A stretch of DNA of 6,142 nucleotides, taken from the NCBI GenBank assembly GCA_030602935.1, contig JAUVYU010000053.1, positions 1 to 6,142 on the forward strand. Direction: 5' to 3'. The stretch is from Candidatus Bathyarchaeota archaeon. Lineage in GTDB: Archaea > Thermoproteota > Bathyarchaeia > TCS64. Under the pieces are notes generated by a model that saw nothing but the letters and a program-made list of their open reading frames with translations, was not told the origin of the DNA and made no database searches. Of the stretch, positions 5,339-6,142 are shown piece after piece. Both the position numbers and the translations under genes were made by a program. How positions within the stretch are numbered: position 1 is the first letter of the stretch; each line of letters begins with the position of its first letter.

Positions 5339-5611
5339 CTAGTCTCTGATGCCCTCTAGGACGCTTATCACGTTCCAGATCCGGGTGCGGGTGTACATGG
5401 GCATGTTCGGGTCCTGGGAGATCTGGTCGAGGAGGTCGATGGCGTTTGCCGCCCTGGCGGCGAGGGAGGTGCTCTCATCAAGCAGCAGATCTGAGGCCTG
5501 CTTGGCCGTGCGTCTTATGTTTCTCGGGGTCGTGTTATCGTCCGAGACCCTGTTGAGAATGGACATAGCTTGGTTCGTCTTCTGATTATACTCTTCTTGT
5601 TTCTTTGACAT
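5339..5611 (-). CDS. UPF0147 family protein (archaeal, unknown function)
   Basis: A 90-residue, all-helical soluble protein, full length for the archaeal UPF0147 family (PF03685). It carries the two family signatures: DDNTTPRNIRRTA (24-36), then RAANAIDLLDQISQDPN (53-69) continuing into MPMYTRTRIWNVISVLE (70-86). The helices look amphipathic and suited to a helical bundle or oligomer. No enzymatic residues are evident. The family is widespread in archaea and its role is not established. ATG 5611 is preceded by GGATGTGAAG about 7-16 bases upstream, a weak Shine-Dalgarno. The TATA-like box farther up implies a leader of about 26 bases, so unlike its neighbours it is not leaderless. The stop lies only 54 bases before the next gene. 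Confidence 0.93.
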   Translation of the reverse strand: MSKKQEEYNQKTNQAMSILNRVSDDNTTPRNIRRTAKQASDLLLDESTSLAARAANAIDLLDQISQDPNMPMYTRTRIWNVISVLEGIRD

Positions 5612-5660
5612 ATATCTTCACATCCTTCATGCACGCAAATTCCGACAATTCGAAGTGAAT

Positions 5661-5670
5661 TTTATAATAC
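5661..5670 (-). promoter_or_regulatory. TATA box of the UPF0147 gene
   Basis: The minus strand reads GTATTATAAA, centred about 54 bases before ATG 5611. A start of transcription about 26 bases downstream would leave a leader of a similar length, which carries the weak GGATGTG ribosome site. Confidence 0.55.
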
Positions 5671-5711
5671 ATCCTCGAAGTATCGATAAAAACCTATCTC
5701 TTCAACAAACG

Positions 5712-5733
5712 AATATTCGAATTTTTGAATATT
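5712..5733 (-). terminator. AT-rich hairpin after the HAD gene
   Basis: AATATTCGAA (5712-5721) and TTTGAATATT (5724-5733) form a near-perfect inverted repeat with one G-U in RNA, allowing about 9 pairs and a 4-base loop. It begins 7 bases after the HAD stop codon, so a role at the transcript end is plausible. No T-run follows directly (CGTTTGTTG), so it is a weak terminator candidate and might instead be a protein site. Confidence 0.35.
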
Positions 5734-5739
5734 AACTAA

Positions 5740-6142
5740 CTACAGTTCCGACATGTGATTAGGTAGATCCGCCACACTCTCCAGCAGGACATCAGGTACC
5801 TCCTCCCTCCAGGATCTCCTTCCTCTGCCGCTGGTGTTGACCCCGATAAAGGCGCAGCCCGAGTTAATGGCGCTCTCCAAGTCCAGGTACATGTCCCCCA
5901 CGAAGAGCAGCTCGTCCAATTCGAGGCCCATCAGCTTAGCAGTGTGATGCAGCGCCTCCGGGTAGGGCTTGGGCCGCGGGGTCTGCCCCCTGCCGAGGAC
6001 GACGTCGAAGCAGTCGTAGGCCCCCATCTTCTTCAGCGCCTCCACGGCGTACTCGTAGTGGCTCCTCGTCAGGATGGCGAGCGTGTACCCTTGCTCCCTA
6101 AGCTCGCGTAGGGCCTGGGATGCTCCCTCTATCTCGTCGATA
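5740..6142 (-). CDS. HAD-superfamily hydrolase (phosphatase-like), partial (N-terminus beyond right edge)
   Basis: The frame is open from the right edge to TAG at 5740, giving the last 133 residues. An internal GTG at 6045 is not the true start, because conserved sequence continues upstream of it. Visible HAD motifs, numbered from the edge, are: motif II LAILTRS with T25, motif III Lys58 in RPKPYP, and motif IV GDMYLD with D83 and D87 that bind Mg2+. The nucleophile motif (DxDGT) and part of the cap lie beyond the window. The order and the PKPYPEAL spacing fit subfamily I enzymes of the phosphoglycolate phosphatase type, which remove phosphate from small metabolites. Substrate cannot be told. 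A hairpin-like repeat follows the stop and the UPF0147 gene lies 128 bases further on, on the same strand. Confidence 0.9.
   Translation of the reverse strand, partial: IDEIEGASQALRELREQGYTLAILTRSHYEYAVEALKKMGAYDCFDVVLGRGQTPRPKPYPEALHHTAKLMGLELDELLFVGDMYLDLESAINSGCAFIGVNTSGRGRRSWREEVPDVLLESVADLPNHMSEL

Noticed and set aside
1..6142. CRISPR array or insertion sequence
   Set aside because: No regularly spaced repeats of 25-40 bases, no transposase motifs and no long terminal inverted repeats were seen on either strand.

Overview
The window looks archaeal. It carries a UPF0147 protein, a class III (prepilin-type) signal peptide protein, an ArnR1-like winged-helix protein and a type II tRNA-Ser with an encoded CCA end. 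TATA-like boxes sit about 26 bases before probable leaderless start codons at several genes. GC-rich genes separated by AT-rich intergenic DNA, and the gene mix, would fit a Thermoplasmatota or related euryarchaeal genome. That lineage is inferred from gene style and not proven.

Left end (1-1020): an AT-rich, probably accessory segment. It holds the N-terminal 220 residues of an AlbA_2/Schlafen-type ATP-binding domain protein running off the left edge on the minus strand, preceded by a possible 61-residue two-helix membrane protein. Codon choice (ATA, TTA, AGA, AAA) differs clearly from the GC-rich genes that follow.

Middle left (1021-2960): GC-rich core. Minus-strand genes encode an unrecognised 85-residue protein and a complete class I/II PLP-dependent aminotransferase. 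Next comes tRNA-Ser(UGA), also minus. The protein genes have their own TATA-like promoters with very short or no leaders, and the aminotransferase ends in a hairpin plus pyrimidine tract.

Middle right (2960-4123): an AT-rich intergenic stretch containing two copies of a spaced repeat, then a plus-strand two-gene operon. The first gene is a type IV pilin-like, four-sequon surface protein. The second is a 93-residue winged-helix regulator with a strong Shine-Dalgarno. A pilin-regulator pair is the most interesting unit here: the regulator may control the pilin, possibly through the upstream repeats.

Right end (4115-6142): minus-strand genes encode a TatD-family metal-dependent hydrolase/DNase (convergent with the regulator), a 110-residue membrane protein, UPF0147, and the C-terminal part of a HAD-family phosphatase that runs off the right edge. 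These look like separately promoted housekeeping or conserved hypothetical genes and not one pathway.
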